Assembly (NCBI GenBank): GCA_900239685.1
Contig: OENT01000018.1
Coordinates: forward strand, 1-64,000
DNA: 64,000 bases
Direction: 5' to 3'
Source: Rotaria macrura
Lineage: Eukaryota; Rotifera; Eurotatoria; Philodinida; Philodinidae
This document shows, in pieces, positions 31,690 to 45,361 of the stretch (its first letter is position 1; each line of letters opens with the position of its first letter). Position numbers and translations under genes: made by a program. The notes under the pieces were generated by a model, which saw only the letters and a program-made list of their open reading frames with translations, was not told the origin of the DNA and ran no database searches.

Positions 31690-34316
31690 CGTTCTCTATT
31701 GAAAGGATAAAATATTCGAATGAACTTAAATTAAATACACGGTTTACCAATATAAATAGGATACATTGGTGATCCAGTAAAAAAAGGACAACATGACTCT
31801 ATAGGATAAAATAATTCAAATCATTGGTTGATGACCATTCTGATTCATTTGTGTTTTTTGGGCAATCGAGTACGCCAACGAGTTGTGATGGTTTACTTTT
31901 AAGAGACTTCTCTAAGAAGGTTTTGATAACGACATCTATTAAGGTGTCACTGATTCTGTGTTTTTTTCATCTATAGAAACCATATCTTTTTGTTGAGAAC
32001 GACATTAGTGATTGTAGAATTCTTATTAAGATATAGAATGTTGATTACTCTGAAAATTTTTTGGATGTTTCGAGCATTGAAAGATCAAGATAGTCTGTCT
32101 ATCCGTTAAATTTCTAAAGAGACATACGCTTCATTCTGAAGACTTTCTAGATATAGTATTCTACTCTTGTTTTTGGAGTTGTTATATATCTTATTTTTAT
32201 TGATGTCTATGATCGCGAATACTTATAAATAGAACTTCAATCTTTTATGGAGTAGTTCGAAAATATCTATAATCTGATAGATAAAATCAGCAAATATAAG
32301 TCGACATTCATTTCCATTAATCAGTGCCATTATAGAAAATAACATCATTGACATGAAATTATTCGTAGGACAAAAAGAATACTGGTTGACTTATCACGTG
32401 ATTACATCGTGTCTTTGTCTATTTATATATCAACATAGAAATCATTTCTTGTGCCTCTTCTTTCCATAAACTATTAGGACGAGTATAACATCATTATTCG
32501 CCTACTTTACTGAATCATGTCAACAATATATCGGAATTTATTTGTCTCTTTTTATCATACTTGTTGGACATACAAAATTTGCTCAACAGAAAATTGAATG
32601 GTTATGTTTAAGTGTCGATGAAACTTGCTTTATTCTAACGAACAAATCCTAGAAAAATAAATGGACATGCAAACTTCTTTCATATTTAAGTTTAACTTGG
32701 TGTACTCGAAAATATATTCATAATTTCCCAGTAATCTATGAAATAGCCTCCATATGCTGCATTCACAAATCAAGTTACAGTTATAGACGTTTGTTTAATA
32801 TAGAGAAAATTGATCATGTTTATCATGGCGTATAGTTTACACTCATTCTTCTGATAATGATTTTAAAACAGACATCAAAGAATTGAGATCAGAAAAAGAA
32901 ATGATCTGAGTATTGTAAGAATCAATATCAGCAAGACACTATTTTACAACTCTACTTTGATCAAATAATGCAGCAAATTTCTTGATCAAAAGTAGAGATA
33001 TTATGTGAATCCTACTTGATTTTGAATGATTATTTTTTCAATATAAATCATTTTTATTGGTAAAGTTTCAGCGAGACCGAACTGAAAGAAAGGCACTAGA
33101 TTAATGGAAAAGTGTCATTAACACTGGTCAGTTGACCTCCATCTAGAAATACTCGTCTTCGATGATCATTTTTGAATTTTACAGTTAGTCCTAGAAATGG
33201 TTTTTCTTGCAGATAGACAAATTTTATCATGGTAAGAAGTTGCCCATCTTAAGTAGGACAGACATGTTAAGAAATAATTTAGCATAGAATTCATGTAGCA
33301 TCAAGGATTGTTCGTAGAATATTCTATTTGATTTAAATAAAGAAGACTGCTTCTATGAAAAAATATTTTTGATACTTGAATGCATTAAGTAAAAGTTAGC
33401 ATTCTTCGCTGTCTCTTATTGTCGAGGCTAGTTGCTAACTAATAAATCTGTTGAAATACGCGCGTCTTAGTTGCATCAAGTGAACCTGATAACGAATGAT
33501 TTTCGTATACATTCTTTCACAAGTTTCAATATAAACAAAGTAAGAAGTACGTTTATATTTTCATTTAAATTCTGTCACATTTTTACGAAGTTCATTTTTT
33601 TTCTACTGTGCCTCTCACGTTAACTGATTGATTGTTCATGAAATGTTTTCAAAGATCATGCTCAAGCATTAAGAATACATCCGTTCGGATCGAAAAAGAA
33701 ACAAAAGAATCACTGGCAATGAAAATAAACTTATTCTTAGATGCATTGAAATTATTTTCATAACTTTACACTTGATGAAAAATCAAATCGGTGTAATAAG
33801 TTCCGTTTTCGATCAGAAAAAAAAGAAAGAATACGTGTGTTTCGTATGAACTTTCTATTGGTCATCAATAAAAACAAATCAAAGATGAAAAACTTTGATG
33901 CCGCTACAGGCAATTCATAGTCATATAAACCGACCGAGAGTAATAAACCATCGGTCTGCTCGATTTTTACAGTTGTTTTAAATTTATTTCGGAAAATAAT
34001 TAAGAATACAGTTTACTAGATAATAATTATCTTTATCGGAAGAGTTGGATGTGATATAGTTTGCCTGTACTATAGAACATCTCAGAGCGACACATATTGT
34101 GTATTTACTATTGATTGATTCACGTAGCTAGCCACTGGCTTTTTTCTTTGAATTGGGTACACGGAAAAACTAATGTAGTTACATCATCATACTTTCATTA
34201 GTCTTTTCAATTAACGATCAATCGTCGAAGGCATTATTTCCTAATTTCATGTGTCTCAATTCTTTCGCTATTCAATATCTATTCGGTCATGTCTTTTCTA
34301 GATTCGAACAAAGAAC
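31690..34316. other. Intergenic, 2.6 kb, no gene seen
   Basis: AT-rich region between the divergent SDR and GHITM genes. No open frame with a recognisable domain, no RNA gene or repeat seen on reading. Confidence 0.5.
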
Positions 34317-35454
34317 ATGTTACCGTTACTCTTTCGTCTGCCAACAGTACGATTGAGCTCATCAGTATCTGTTAAAGTTCTGAAGCGAACACAATCGATT
34401 ACTATCAATCAACGAGTAGCCAATCGACAACAACAAGCACTTATTCGAGGAGGAATAGGTCTTGTTGCCATTGGCGGCGTTGGATATCTACTTAATAAAG
34501 TAGAAAACAAATTGTGAATGCTATGCACCATTTTCTTACGTCCTATTTCATCTAGGTTCTGAACAGTCCCGTTGTTGGTGTACCTGGTGGTATAACAAAA
34601 TCGAAAGAAATATCTTTTGCTGATGCAGTTGAAGCTAATCGAGCTTTTCCTCCTCTTGTTAAACAACATATACGCTCAACTTATGGTCACTTCGCTGGTG
34701 GTCTTGCAATGACTGGTACATTTGCTTATGTTTTTCATCGAACTGGATGGTCGAAACGTATTATGATGAGTGAGTCTTCTCGAAAATATTCAAAATGAGA
34801 ACATAAAATTTTCCTTTTCTTGGTTCATAGTGAATAAATGGGCATATTTGGGTGTATCTCTTTTTGGTACACTTGGTACTTTATTTGCAACACAAATGAT
34901 TGATGATCGTCAGAATCCTGGACTTAAATATGCTACATGGACTTTGTTTAATGGTGCTATGGGTTTGTCATTAGCACCTCTGTACTTTATGCAACCAGCT
35001 TTACTTGCTCGTGCTGCCCTTATGACAACTGGTATTGTTGGTTCAATCAGTGCTGTTGGCATGACAGCACGACGTGAACAATATCTTTGGCTTGGAGCTC
35101 CATTGAGTAAGTTGAATAAGTTACCATTTTATCAAAATATGCAATCAAACTTTGCTTTATACTAATCTAGTGGCTGGTCTGACAGCTGTATGTCTTGCTT
35201 CAGTCGGATCCCTTGTTATACCAGTTACAGCGATTCGTACCTTAAGCTTACTCGAAAACGTTTCACTTTATGGTGGGCTTGTTGTTTTCTCTGGTTTGGT
35301 ATTATGGGATACGAAAAAGATTATTGCCCATGCAGAAAACGCTCCATATACAAATAAATTATCACCAATAAACGATGCTATTGGGATTTATCTTGATTTC
35401 ATTAATATATTCATCAGAATTATCGCAATTATGGATAAACAACGACGCAAATAA
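34317..35454 (+). CDS. GHITM: Growth hormone-inducible transmembrane protein (TMBIM5)
   Basis: Four exons (34317-34499, 34556-34769, 34831-35106, 35171-35454; introns 56-64 nt) give 318 residues, near the 345 of the human protein. The first about 45 residues are rich in R, S and L with no acid, a mitochondrial targeting peptide. A glycine-rich first membrane segment (GGIGLVAIGGVGYLL) follows at about 45-60. After a loop comes the Bax-inhibitor-1 block of six to seven membrane segments, ending with DTKKIIAHAENA and the closing D-x-x-N segment (YLDFINIFIRII). GHITM sits in the mitochondrial inner membrane, where it supports cristae and cation exchange and blocks the AFG3L2 protease. All parts are present; it is presumably functional. 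AATAAA at 35551 fits the 3' end. Confidence 0.9.
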
Positions 35455-37359
35455 ACGCAATAGAAACTGTTTAATTAATCAAGAACTCCATAATGATGCA
35501 CACACACATACATGTCTATATATATTCTGATTTTATTTTTTTCCATAATTAATAAATCCTTGTATATGAAGAAGGATTCTATAGATTTCGATTAGTGACA
35601 AGGCTCTTATTCTAATATAAGTTTTTCTACAGACACAGTCACTTTCTGGATTCATTAGGATTGTAAAAGATGGATGAACAAGCGAACGTTCTAGAATAAG
35701 AGAACAAATGCTATTATGAACTTGAAATAATACTAGAGGAAAATGGAAATTTCTTGAGACCAAGAAGTTGCAACGGATCATTTGAATTCATCCTGTTCAT
35801 TCTACTATTGAATTGACAAAAGTTAAAATTTTGAGTTTTCGTTCTTCCTTTTCTCTGAACTAGAGACTAATCATAAAAGGGCTATTGTTTCAGTTGATTT
35901 TTAACTAGTCATGGTAACACTGGTACTAATAGTGAAAATAAAACTACAATATTTCCGTGAAAAATTTTCAGTCGAATTAAAAATGATTCACAAAATTTCC
36001 GAAGAGGTAATCTTCTTCTATTTCATGTGTGAATTTTCGAGTGACACAACTAAAAGAAACTTCAGAAATACTTGATTCACATCCCTAGCCGTGAAGTCTA
36101 GCAATGTGAATACCAAGGTTTCTTTCTCTTAGAGGCGACAGATGGTTTTTCGACGGTGATCTTCAGTTCAAAGAACCCTATAAGTCGTATAGAGAATAGA
36201 TTGAATTATGAAAAATCCGAGAAAACTGAAGATGAACACGATAGCTCTTATCAACTGCAAACAAAGGCATTTCTAACTCGGAACATGTTGATTAGAATAA
36301 TTGACAAGTATTGAACATAATCCTGTTCCATATATTTTATATCGGATTTTATATGTGATAACGATGCAAAAATGAAAAGCTGATTTCCAACATTTTTCGA
36401 ATACACATTCTCTTTCGTTTTATCTTCAATCTATTTCGATTAGCAAATAGTAGCATGAAAGTATTATTTATTTCACAGTGCCATCTAGCAAATACACAAT
36501 TATTTCCATCAAGCGATGAAGATACGTTCCGAAAAAATTTCGTAAAATAAAATATTTACATAAATGATCTACGCATCATATTATTTGAGGCATGTAGTCA
36601 TAAATTAACTAATAATAAACTATTCCAAAAAGTTTGAAAAAAGTCGGAAAATTTCGGATATTGTCAAGTGTGTTACAATCTAATAGAACAGTCACTACCT
36701 TTCTTTTGCAACGAATACTAATTTTCGTTGATCCTATAATAATTTTTAAGAGTTTCATAAGAACACAAAGAAATTAAAACGATTTTTTGAATAGAACTAA
36801 ATAAATAAAAACAATCTGGACACTGTTTGAATCAGACAATAAAACAATTTGAAAAAATTCAATAGTATGCAGAACATCCCATCAAATTATGATAATACTT
36901 GATCGCACCACTCGGGAAGAGTTCTGCATTTTTTCTATTGAGCTTTGATCCTTTCATTGATTAATAACGCATATCAGCCAAAGTAGAGTGTTATCATTAG
37001 AGGATTAACATTTCTCGAAAAAACCATCATGCCCATGCAGCGTTCCGAATTAAAAGCATCATAATCAGGATAACTCCATCTCATAGCTGAAATCAATACT
37101 GTTGTCCATCACATCTGAATAATTGACTATCAAATAATTTTTTACATCTAAGTACGGCTGCACAATACACCACATGAAAACCTATATCTACTAGAAGACA
37201 TACGCTAATTTCTAAAACATTATTTGGCAGCAGTTCTTTGACTTGAGTACCAAAAACGTGATTATCAAACAAAGTCATGAATCAGACATCACCCTCACAA
37301 ATCATGAGGACAATCGAAGAAAAAAACTTAAAACATGTTCTGTTGGTCTCGAACAGTGA
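35455..37359. other. Start of a 24-kb gene-poor region
   Basis: No supported gene. From about 37265 to 37359 the text is related, at lower identity, to 43128-43221, leading into the near-identical duplication. Confidence 0.5.
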
Positions 37360-37603
37360 GGGCAACTCTACTGGTTATCATTTCTCAAATCATACATTTC
37401 TTTCAGTATCTTTGTAGGATTTGTTCTAGGGAACAAATGAAACAATCGACAGTATCATTTAGATGTGAACAAGTACAAACATTGAAATATGATCTCTAGT
37501 CGAGAACGTACATTCTGGTCTGATTTCATATTTATGTTTTCATTGCATTTATCATATGGCTATTTCATTTCATATTTTGGTTTGTCATCTTGAATCATAT
37601 AGA
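37360..37603. repeat. Segmental duplication, copy 1 part A
   Basis: 244 bases that reappear without difference that I can see at 43222-43465 (constant offset 5862). Upstream, similarity falls off gradually; downstream, copy 1 continues while copy 2 stops at a single N. Confidence 0.9.
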
Positions 37604-38063
37604 ACATCACCAGCATATTTTTGTAAGTGTCTGCATAATTAAAAACATCGACCATTTCTTCGTAATTATAAACTTTTACGATATCTATGCAAAATATTTT
37701 TTCTTCTATGGGCGGTCATTGTCTTTACTCAACTCACTTGAATTTATATATGAATACGAAATGGTGCATAATCTTGAAATGACTCACGCCACTAATCGCT
37801 GATGCTCTCAAACATGAACAAGCATTCTATTGCATCATGCTTCATGTTATTTAAACAAATAAAGAAAATAGATCATACCTAGGAAAAAATCTTTATTGAT
37901 GTGCACAAGCACACGATCGAAGGCCTCATTAATTAAACTTTAACTCGATACCAGCTCATTCTTCTATAGAGAGCATTCTAGAATCAACTGAAAGGTATTT
38001 CCTCAATTATTATTTACTTATGCAAAGTCTTTGAATAAAAAGACAAGNTTTTGAAACTGACAT

Positions 38064-38162
38064 GACAGTGTACTCAAGTGGTTACGAGGTCTGCCTGCTA
38101 AGTGAAACACTGCAGTGAGCAGATTCCTTCTAGGAGCGAAGGTTCGAATCCTTCCACTGTCG
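38064..38162 (+). tRNA. tRNA-Ser(GCU) with a 17-nt intron
   Basis: A complete cloverleaf: acceptor GACAGTG/CACTGTC (7 pairs) with G as discriminator; D arm with AAGTGGTTAC loop (A box); anticodon stem TCTGC/GCAGA with loop C-T-GCT-A; intron at the canonical place after base 37 (38101-38117); a long variable arm (class II, as expected for serine), and T arm GAAGG-TTCGAAT-CCTTC (B box). Anticodon GCU is at 38097-38099 and reads AGC/AGU. CCA is not encoded. A T7 Pol III terminator follows. One N lies 16 bases upstream (38048). A protein frame on the minus strand here is a shadow. Confidence 0.92.
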
Positions 38163-38163
38163 C

Positions 38164-38170
38164 TTTTTTT
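38164..38170 (+). terminator. RNA polymerase III T-run terminator
   Basis: Seven T, one base after the tRNA-Ser discriminator base and a C, on the coding strand. Confidence 0.8.
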
Positions 38171-38477
38171 CTTATTCAATTGGTGTCTTATTATTTGATA
38201 GAACATTACATTGATATAAGGCGTTGGAGAAAAGAAAAAGAAACCTTTTGAAATATTCTTTCTTTTTCCTCAAATAGTGTCAAATCAGTCGTGCGGAAAC
38301 GGAAATATTTACTAGACATCTAGTGTAATTCAATCCAATCAATAACTTTCATTATAATTTCTATCAATAAATACATATGTAAACGGTCATCGAACAATAA
38401 ATCATGTTAAATGTTGCAATACACTCTATGTATGATGTTTCAATGTGCTTGTAGTGAAACCGTCGTGGTAATGGTGT

Positions 38478-38778
38478 TTATTGAAAAATATTATGGTGAA
38501 ATTAGGTTCTAGTTGAAGGGAGTACTCAGAAGTATAGCCTTTTTAGAGCGTAAAGAAGAAGTAGGTCTAGCCCCATGATGATTTGATGTTATCAATTAAC
38601 AATAATGCAAATAGAAGGTTGAAGAAAAAAAATGGAAAACACTCAAGGGATTCTTTTCATTTGAAGACTCGAAAAAGATAGGATGATGATGACGTCCTAA
38701 TCGGTAAGATCTCATATGTGAAGGACATCTAGATCAAGATGAACGGGAGAGTTTGTTAAAAATGTGTAAAGGAAGGGA
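38478..38778. repeat. Segmental duplication, copy 1 part B
   Basis: 301 bases repeated at 43467-43767 (offset 4989) with one seen difference (AGAGCGTAAAG against AGAGTGTAAAG). Part A and part B are separated here by 874 bases that carry the tRNA gene. Confidence 0.9.
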
Positions 38779-40628
38779 TCGATCCCTCAACTATTTTTTA
38801 GTGGCGTCATCTTATGAAAAGAGATATTAGATGAAAGTTTTGGCTACAATCAGAGAATTGTTTTTTATTTCAGAAAAAAATGAAAAGAATTCCCGAAATA
38901 AATTTAAACCACTTTTGATGATTATTAGAATCAGCATAATAAGAATACGTAGAAAATATCTGATATCATCCGATATTTTGTAGGCATAAAATCCTTGTAG
39001 TGAAAACATGTACGAAGCAACTAATTACAAGTAAAACGTCTAATTAGTTAAATGGCCAGCGATTGATGAACATATTGCGCGCTGCATGATATAATATTAA
39101 AGAAATGGATTCGAGCTGATTGAGTAAAAGGATTCATCCTATGTTTGATTTTTTATTTATGAATGGGGTTTTATAGTATACTGAAAATATTCTGAAGAAA
39201 AATAGAATTCGAACACACCAGAGAAGAAATCGTGTTGATTGTAGTGTGGTTTAGAAAAAAATAGATAAATATATTAACGTAAGAACGATGTACTTTGATA
39301 TTGATGGTGTACTATGAGGAATATTTCTATTTTTGAAGATAGTCATCACACAATGAAAAGTATACAAGTGAAGATTACAGAAATTTCCAATATAGAACCT
39401 TTGATGTTGCATTCCTTCTCTATGTGCGTTCAAGTATCATTTGGCACAAATTCAAGTGATTATAGTGATGAATGACTTTTGATTTTTCATGTTTTTGGAA
39501 AATTTAAACTATTTTTCTTCTTAAAATTATTTTCGATAATTGTACTGTTCGACATTGTTCATTATTAACGTAAGATGTTAATTTAACTAGTAAATTGTTG
39601 TTCCCTAAAATAGAGTGGAGAGGGAAAATAAATGCCGATGCTCATGTGCGTTATCTTGAGTCATATCTGTCAAGTATGCAAAAGAATTCTTCTGAAACCT
39701 TTCTCAGCAGTCAAGGCGATGCTATTGAGTACATGCAGTATGAGAGAGAGAGGCTTCTTCAAGAACCATTCTGTTTGCCAGTATACATTCATTATGATTG
39801 GAGTGTCCACTGTTCATTTTGAATAGTGAATTATGATCTTACACTATAGGATCTAAGAAAATGATATTGAACCGTGGAAATGTTTTCTTACCGAAGCTCC
39901 TTGTTCATAGCATTTAATGAAATGGAATGGGCTCCAAGTATAGATGGACTTAGAAATAACTAGATCATCATGGTCTACAGGTTTCTTTGTACAAATAGTG
40001 CGCCTCTCTGATTTCTTCACTTTTTCGATGATGATTTATAGGATCAGCTTGAAATTTTGCGAGCAGATATAGGCTGCGGCTAATGGATGAAATTTCGTTT
40101 CAGTAAACCCTTCTCAGAATTCGTCTTCAGACTTAAACAGGTCTCCTCTTGGAGAATTTGCCACATAGTTGCTTTCCTCTCTTAGAAATCAGGGCAGCAT
40201 CAAATAGTATTGAAACTGCATCCAAAAACAAATCATGACCCGAATTAGATTCATGGCTACTCGCATTTTACTTCAATGCATCTTTCACTCTTTGACAGAA
40301 TTTACAGGCATAGTGAATATGAACTTAATCTGTTTTGACGGAAGCAATGGGTACATGATATTTCCTTACTCATGGCCTGATGGATAAACAGGAATAGGCT
40401 AATGCTTATAATATCTACTCACTCGACGGTGTGTAAACAGTTTACGGAAAAAGAACTTTCAATCTTCATCGTGTTCAGAGGAATGGGTTTATCGATTACT
40501 GTTGACAATGTGTTGTTGCAATCCACTGAACAAATTGGAATATCACACTGAGTTGCCGATTTTGTTCTTTAAACCCGTTGGTTTGCGTTTCGTAGCCTTG
40601 AAGTTAAAGATCACAGGATAATGGTAAA
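38779..40628. other. No recognisable gene
   Basis: A 39595-39822 frame (75 codons, no ATG at its start) was considered and does not match any family. 40000-40860 is slightly less AT-rich than its flanks but shows no gene. Confidence 0.45.
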
Positions 40629-40630
40629 TA

Positions 40631-40739
40631 CAGTTGAATCTCATTGGATTCGACGGAAATGCTGTTCGAATACGCGTCGCGAAATGATCCGTGGACTTCA
40701 CTGTTCTAGTCCGACTGAATCCAATGCAGAGCTCTGGTG
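40631..40739. mobile_element. pogo/Tc1-like miniature element
   Basis: Begins CAGTTGAATCTCATTGGATT, close to the CAGTNGAACCTC start of pogo/Tigger elements, and its other end carries GTCCGACTGAATCCAATGCA in inverse. TA dinucleotides flank both sides (40629-40630, 40740-40741), the target used by this superfamily. About 109 bp, no coding capacity. Confidence 0.6.
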
Positions 40740-40741
40740 TA

Positions 40742-43221
40742 CCACTAGTATTGGAATCAGATTCTATTTGTCACTCAACTAATTAATAGAATTCAATCAG
40801 CGGATTTGAGAGTAGCTCGCTGACCTGAAATACGACCGAATTTTACCAGCGAGTCATATTCATTCATGTGCAATCTTTCGGAAATAACTGATGACATCAC
40901 ATTAAGATTTGTATGTTTTCGTTTAAAATTCAATTTATGAATTGAATCGTTCGACGATAGAATAATAAATCTTACTTTTCTAGTTATATTTTCTTCTAGA
41001 CTAATTATGAACTAAGTCCTAAAATACGTTCACAGTTTAATGATTTAAATCTTACACATACGGTTTTATCATTGATTTATAATATATATATATACCATGT
41101 AAAGATATTATTTGAATATCCTTTAACAGTTATCTGATCAGACAAATTGCACCACGACTAAAACAGAATTTCTCGACTCTGACTATATGTCATTCAGGTG
41201 AGGAAACAATGATAACTCGAATAATTGATTTTCCTTTGACTTTTTACTATTCTAAATCTTTAATAGTCAGGATTATAGGAAAACAATGGAGCTTCAAATA
41301 TATTTCGAAGATTGTGAGGTGGTATCAGCAATTTTATCATTTCAAATATTTATCTAAGTACAAGGATTGCTTTCTTTATCAGACGATACATAAGTGTAGG
41401 TGTCTAAATAGTTTTTTATACCGACGAAAATCATCAACTCGACAGAAAAATCTTCAAACATTTTCAAAGAAACTTTCTTTTCTGAGACAGTAATTTTTCT
41501 GATGAAATAAAATAAAGTCATTAAGATATCGAATACTGCACTCTGAGTCGATGCAACTTTTTTCTCTTCTTTGTTCAATTCGCTACACAAAATAGTTACG
41601 ATGGGGTGTTCCGATAAGTATTCTCCATGTATACAGCAAATACTTGCTTTTTTTCTTAATATGCGACTTATTATAACATGTATACAGTATTTAATATAAC
41701 TCACGAACATGCTGATAATGTCCTTAGAGAATACTTAGCCCAACATATTATAGACAACAATCATCGTCAAATGATTCTGTTTATTTAACTAAAAATCAGG
41801 CAAAGTATACCAATGATGTCGAACATAATATAGCTATATCAAAAGAAATAGACAATCATAGAGATATTAAGAAGCACACCAGTTGCACCAAAAATATATC
41901 CACCAAGATAAACTGAAATAAAATATCTTTTTTAGTTGAAAGAAAAGATTTTAAATTTCAAAGTTATTCTGCCCAGTTTCTGCTTTCATGTTATCTCGTA
42001 CAAAATTATATTATACAAAGCAAGCTGTTTTACAATGATCTCATTAACGATTATGATTCATGAACCACATTACGTGCACAAAAATATATAAAAAGTGATT
42101 CGAATAATGATGTGACGTGATCCAAATGTCGCTTTGTTTAATACAAAAATAACAGATGAACAGCTTTAGTTGCTTTTAAAATTTTTAATGTACTTTAACC
42201 CGTGTTATTTTTGGCAAAGTTGTATTTAATTATCGAATCGTACAATTCGTTTCATTAAAATACGATCTTACTTGTATTAGTGTTGCAAATGAGCTATATC
42301 GCGTTTAACTAGATTAAAGTTTCTTTTGGAAGTTATGAATTTCATGAGCCTAAATATTCAAAGTCGAAAGATAATTAATCTTGGCTGTGTCTTGACGTTG
42401 TTTCGATTAAATACAATGGTCTATGTCGAGAATCTCGCTCATGAATATTTTCATAGTCACTTCTAAATCATTTTTCTATCTTAATTGCTTCTCAGTGATG
42501 TACTTGTGGCTCGCTGAAAGCCCTTTCTCGTATTCTGAAGATGTTTTGTGATTTAGATCCCGCTGGCAGATATCCTTATAGTCATACCCGTGCTTCAAGT
42601 GTTCTTCACATATACGCCAAAAATAAATAGCTCACTCACAGTAATACATAGGTATGCATATGATTAGGTTGAGAACTTGGTTGGTGTATAAGTCCATTTA
42701 CTATTGTACAGTAACCTGAATATTTATATAACATCATTGTGGGTTGTTTGTGTTTTTCTTGAGTAGGAATTGAGAAAGAAACCAACTAGTCGTGTCATTT
42801 TAAGAGATATGAGAGCGACTAAACAAACCGAAATACAATACGAATAATTCATTCCTTCTGTGTTTGCTGAGAAAAACGAAGGGTGAATAAGAATGATTTA
42901 AAAAGTAAAAGAGGAAATACCATTTTTATAAATTACATTTCACAATGCACATATGAGAATAGTTTTTTCAGGATTCCGTGAAAGACGTTCCTGTCAAATT
43001 GGTCCTCACAGACAGTTGTTGGTCCATTATAGTTCGAAAAACTCTCTTACATCGCCAGACCACAATCTTGTTGGTGTCGGTGAATCGGTGAAGAACTCAT
43101 TCCGAACACTCCACATTCCCATCCACGCCCAAACATTGTCATGAATTGTGAGCGAGTCTCATAAGTCATGAAGTTCGCTAAAAAAAAGCTTGCATTATGT
43201 TCTCTCGATCTCACATAGTGT
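40742..43221. other. No recognisable gene
   Basis: AT-rich. The 118-codon frame at 41354-41710 (minus) has no domain, no plausible splicing partner and ordinary intergenic composition, so it is left out. The last about 95 bases are a diverged copy of sequence before 37360. Confidence 0.45.
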
Positions 43222-43767
43222 GGGCAACTCTACTGGTTATCATTTCTCAAATCATACATTTCTTTCAGTATCTTTGTAGGATTTGTTCTAGGGAACAAAT
43301 GAAACAATCGACAGTATCATTTAGATGTGAACAAGTACAAACATTGAAATATGATCTCTAGTCGAGAACGTACATTCTGGTCTGATTTCATATTTATGTT
43401 TTCATTGCATTTATCATATGGCTATTTCATTTCATATTTTGGTTTGTCATCTTGAATCATATAGANTTATTGAAAAATATTATGGTGAAATTAGGTTCTA
43501 GTTGAAGGGAGTACTCAGAAGTATAGCCTTTTTAGAGTGTAAAGAAGAAGTAGGTCTAGCCCCATGATGATTTGATGTTATCAATTAACAATAATGCAAA
43601 TAGAAGGTTGAAGAAAAAAAATGGAAAACACTCAAGGGATTCTTTTCATTTGAAGACTCGAAAAAGATAGGATGATGATGACGTCCTAATCGGTAAGATC
43701 TCATATGTGAAGGACATCTAGATCAAGATGAACGGGAGAGTTTGTTAAAAATGTGTAAAGGAAGGGA
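43222..43767. repeat. Segmental duplication, copy 2 with single-N join
   Basis: 43222-43465 equals 37360-37603 and 43467-43767 equals 38478-38778 (one difference). The 874 bases between them in copy 1, including the tRNA gene, are absent, and a single N (43466) stands in their place. Either the second copy has a true deletion or, more likely given the N, the assembler joined two contigs here. Confidence 0.9.
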
Positions 43768-45355
43768 GACTCAAATATTTCTGACCGTCCATATTCTTAC
43801 TATGATTGTTTATTTAATAGTTGGAAGAAACGTTTTTTCTCGAACTTGGTTAATTTTTTGGAAATATATTTGTCTGCTTGACGTTACTGGATTGTATAAT
43901 CTGGATACGAAGAGATCTCTGGAAAGCTAGATGCAAGTTGAAAGTGTTTTGATCCGTGCAGTATAGTTTGATAAGGATAGGTATCTATAATTAATTTGTT
44001 TTGAAAACAAAGCGTCAGCGTAAGATTCATATCATAGCTACCATTTTCATTGGGATATCACAAGCAGAACGTTTTTAACTTTTTTCTAGTTCTGCATTTT
44101 TCAGAGTGTCTATAGACAATATTTTACATCGAGAATTGAAAATCTTATTCATTATGCAACGAAGCGAAGTAGATTGAAAATGATTGTAGTCTTTCTAGGC
44201 TCCATGCTACTCAGACTATCGTTCGAGTAACTTTCAATGGTTCAATATGATCGTTGCTTCTGAACAGTATTTTCAATTAGTCAATGATACGATTGAATCA
44301 TTAATAAAAGAGTATGGTACTAAAATAGTTGAATGCTAACTGCTACCGTTTTCCTAGTTTGCATAGATTTAGTTTTAAAAGATGAAACAAAGAATGTAGT
44401 CCGCTGTTTTCCTTCAGAAATTGAACTCTAGTACTATATAGTGGAATGATGGGTTGATGAAACTTTTTCTCTTCCAGCAATCATTGAAACTGTCATAGTG
44501 TATCTTTTTTAACCGGATCGAAAGTCTTGTCAACTTTTGTTTTGATCAATCTTTAATTTGTGGCAACAAGAATCTTTCATGAAGTCGTTGATAAAAGTAA
44601 TTTTTCTATCTAATCTTGGCATTTAGAGATTATTCTCTTAAATTCCATCAATTGAATTATTTGTGTAAATATATTGACCCAACAATAGATTCACAACTCA
44701 ATTCGACACAGATAGAATGTGCAATGAGAGCTAAGTAATACTATATGATTCAATAGGATGTTTAACATAGTTGAGCGAAAGGAGGAAGAGAAAAAATGAC
44801 AACTCTCTTTTTGTTTGAAATCTCAACTGTTGTATTTTAAGATCGTTTACTATTTGATTCTGCTTTCAAAACTAAAAATTTGGAATATTTGTTCAAATTC
44901 GATTGATGATTCAAAATTGTTTAGTTGAATCAACGATGAAGCATGATTTTGATTGTCTGTCATTGAATATTCCTTTCTTGCACCATGATAACAATGCAAC
45001 ATGACTTGATATTGAAACTTAAATGAAATGTGTCGCCTAGACATCCTTTATGAATGTCATGTTATCTAAGAGTAAATATGGAGAATCTCATGAGAATAGT
45101 CGACTTCATACATTTCTCAAATATACGCATGTCTAGAGACTCTAGACATACCTTGATAGATAATGATCTTAGCGTATCCAATTTATTTAGTAAATTTTGA
45201 AAGAAACATGGGACGAAAACACGCAGATTAGATTTAGAATAGCATATAATATCCATAATAGAACACATATTTTGAAAGAAAATACCCTGTAAAAATGTTT
45301 CTACCAAGATCTATTCCTTCTCTTCGTATTTGAACTAGACTATTTTTTTTAATTT
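43768..45355. other. No recognisable gene
   Basis: AT-rich; short minus-strand frames at 44850 and 45062 have no support. Confidence 0.45.
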
Positions 45356-45361
45356 ACAGAT

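Noticed and set aside
38018-38206. 62-codon minus-strand frame over the tRNA
   Set aside because: It is the reverse of the tRNA-Ser gene and crosses an N.
39595-39822. 75-codon frame with charged text (ERERLLQEP)
   Set aside because: Starts with TTG, no domain, no clear splice sites, and an overlapping frame of similar length.
41354-41710. 118-codon minus-strand frame in the gene-poor region
   Set aside because: No recognisable domain and no flanking exons; a frame of this length is expected by chance in a window this size.
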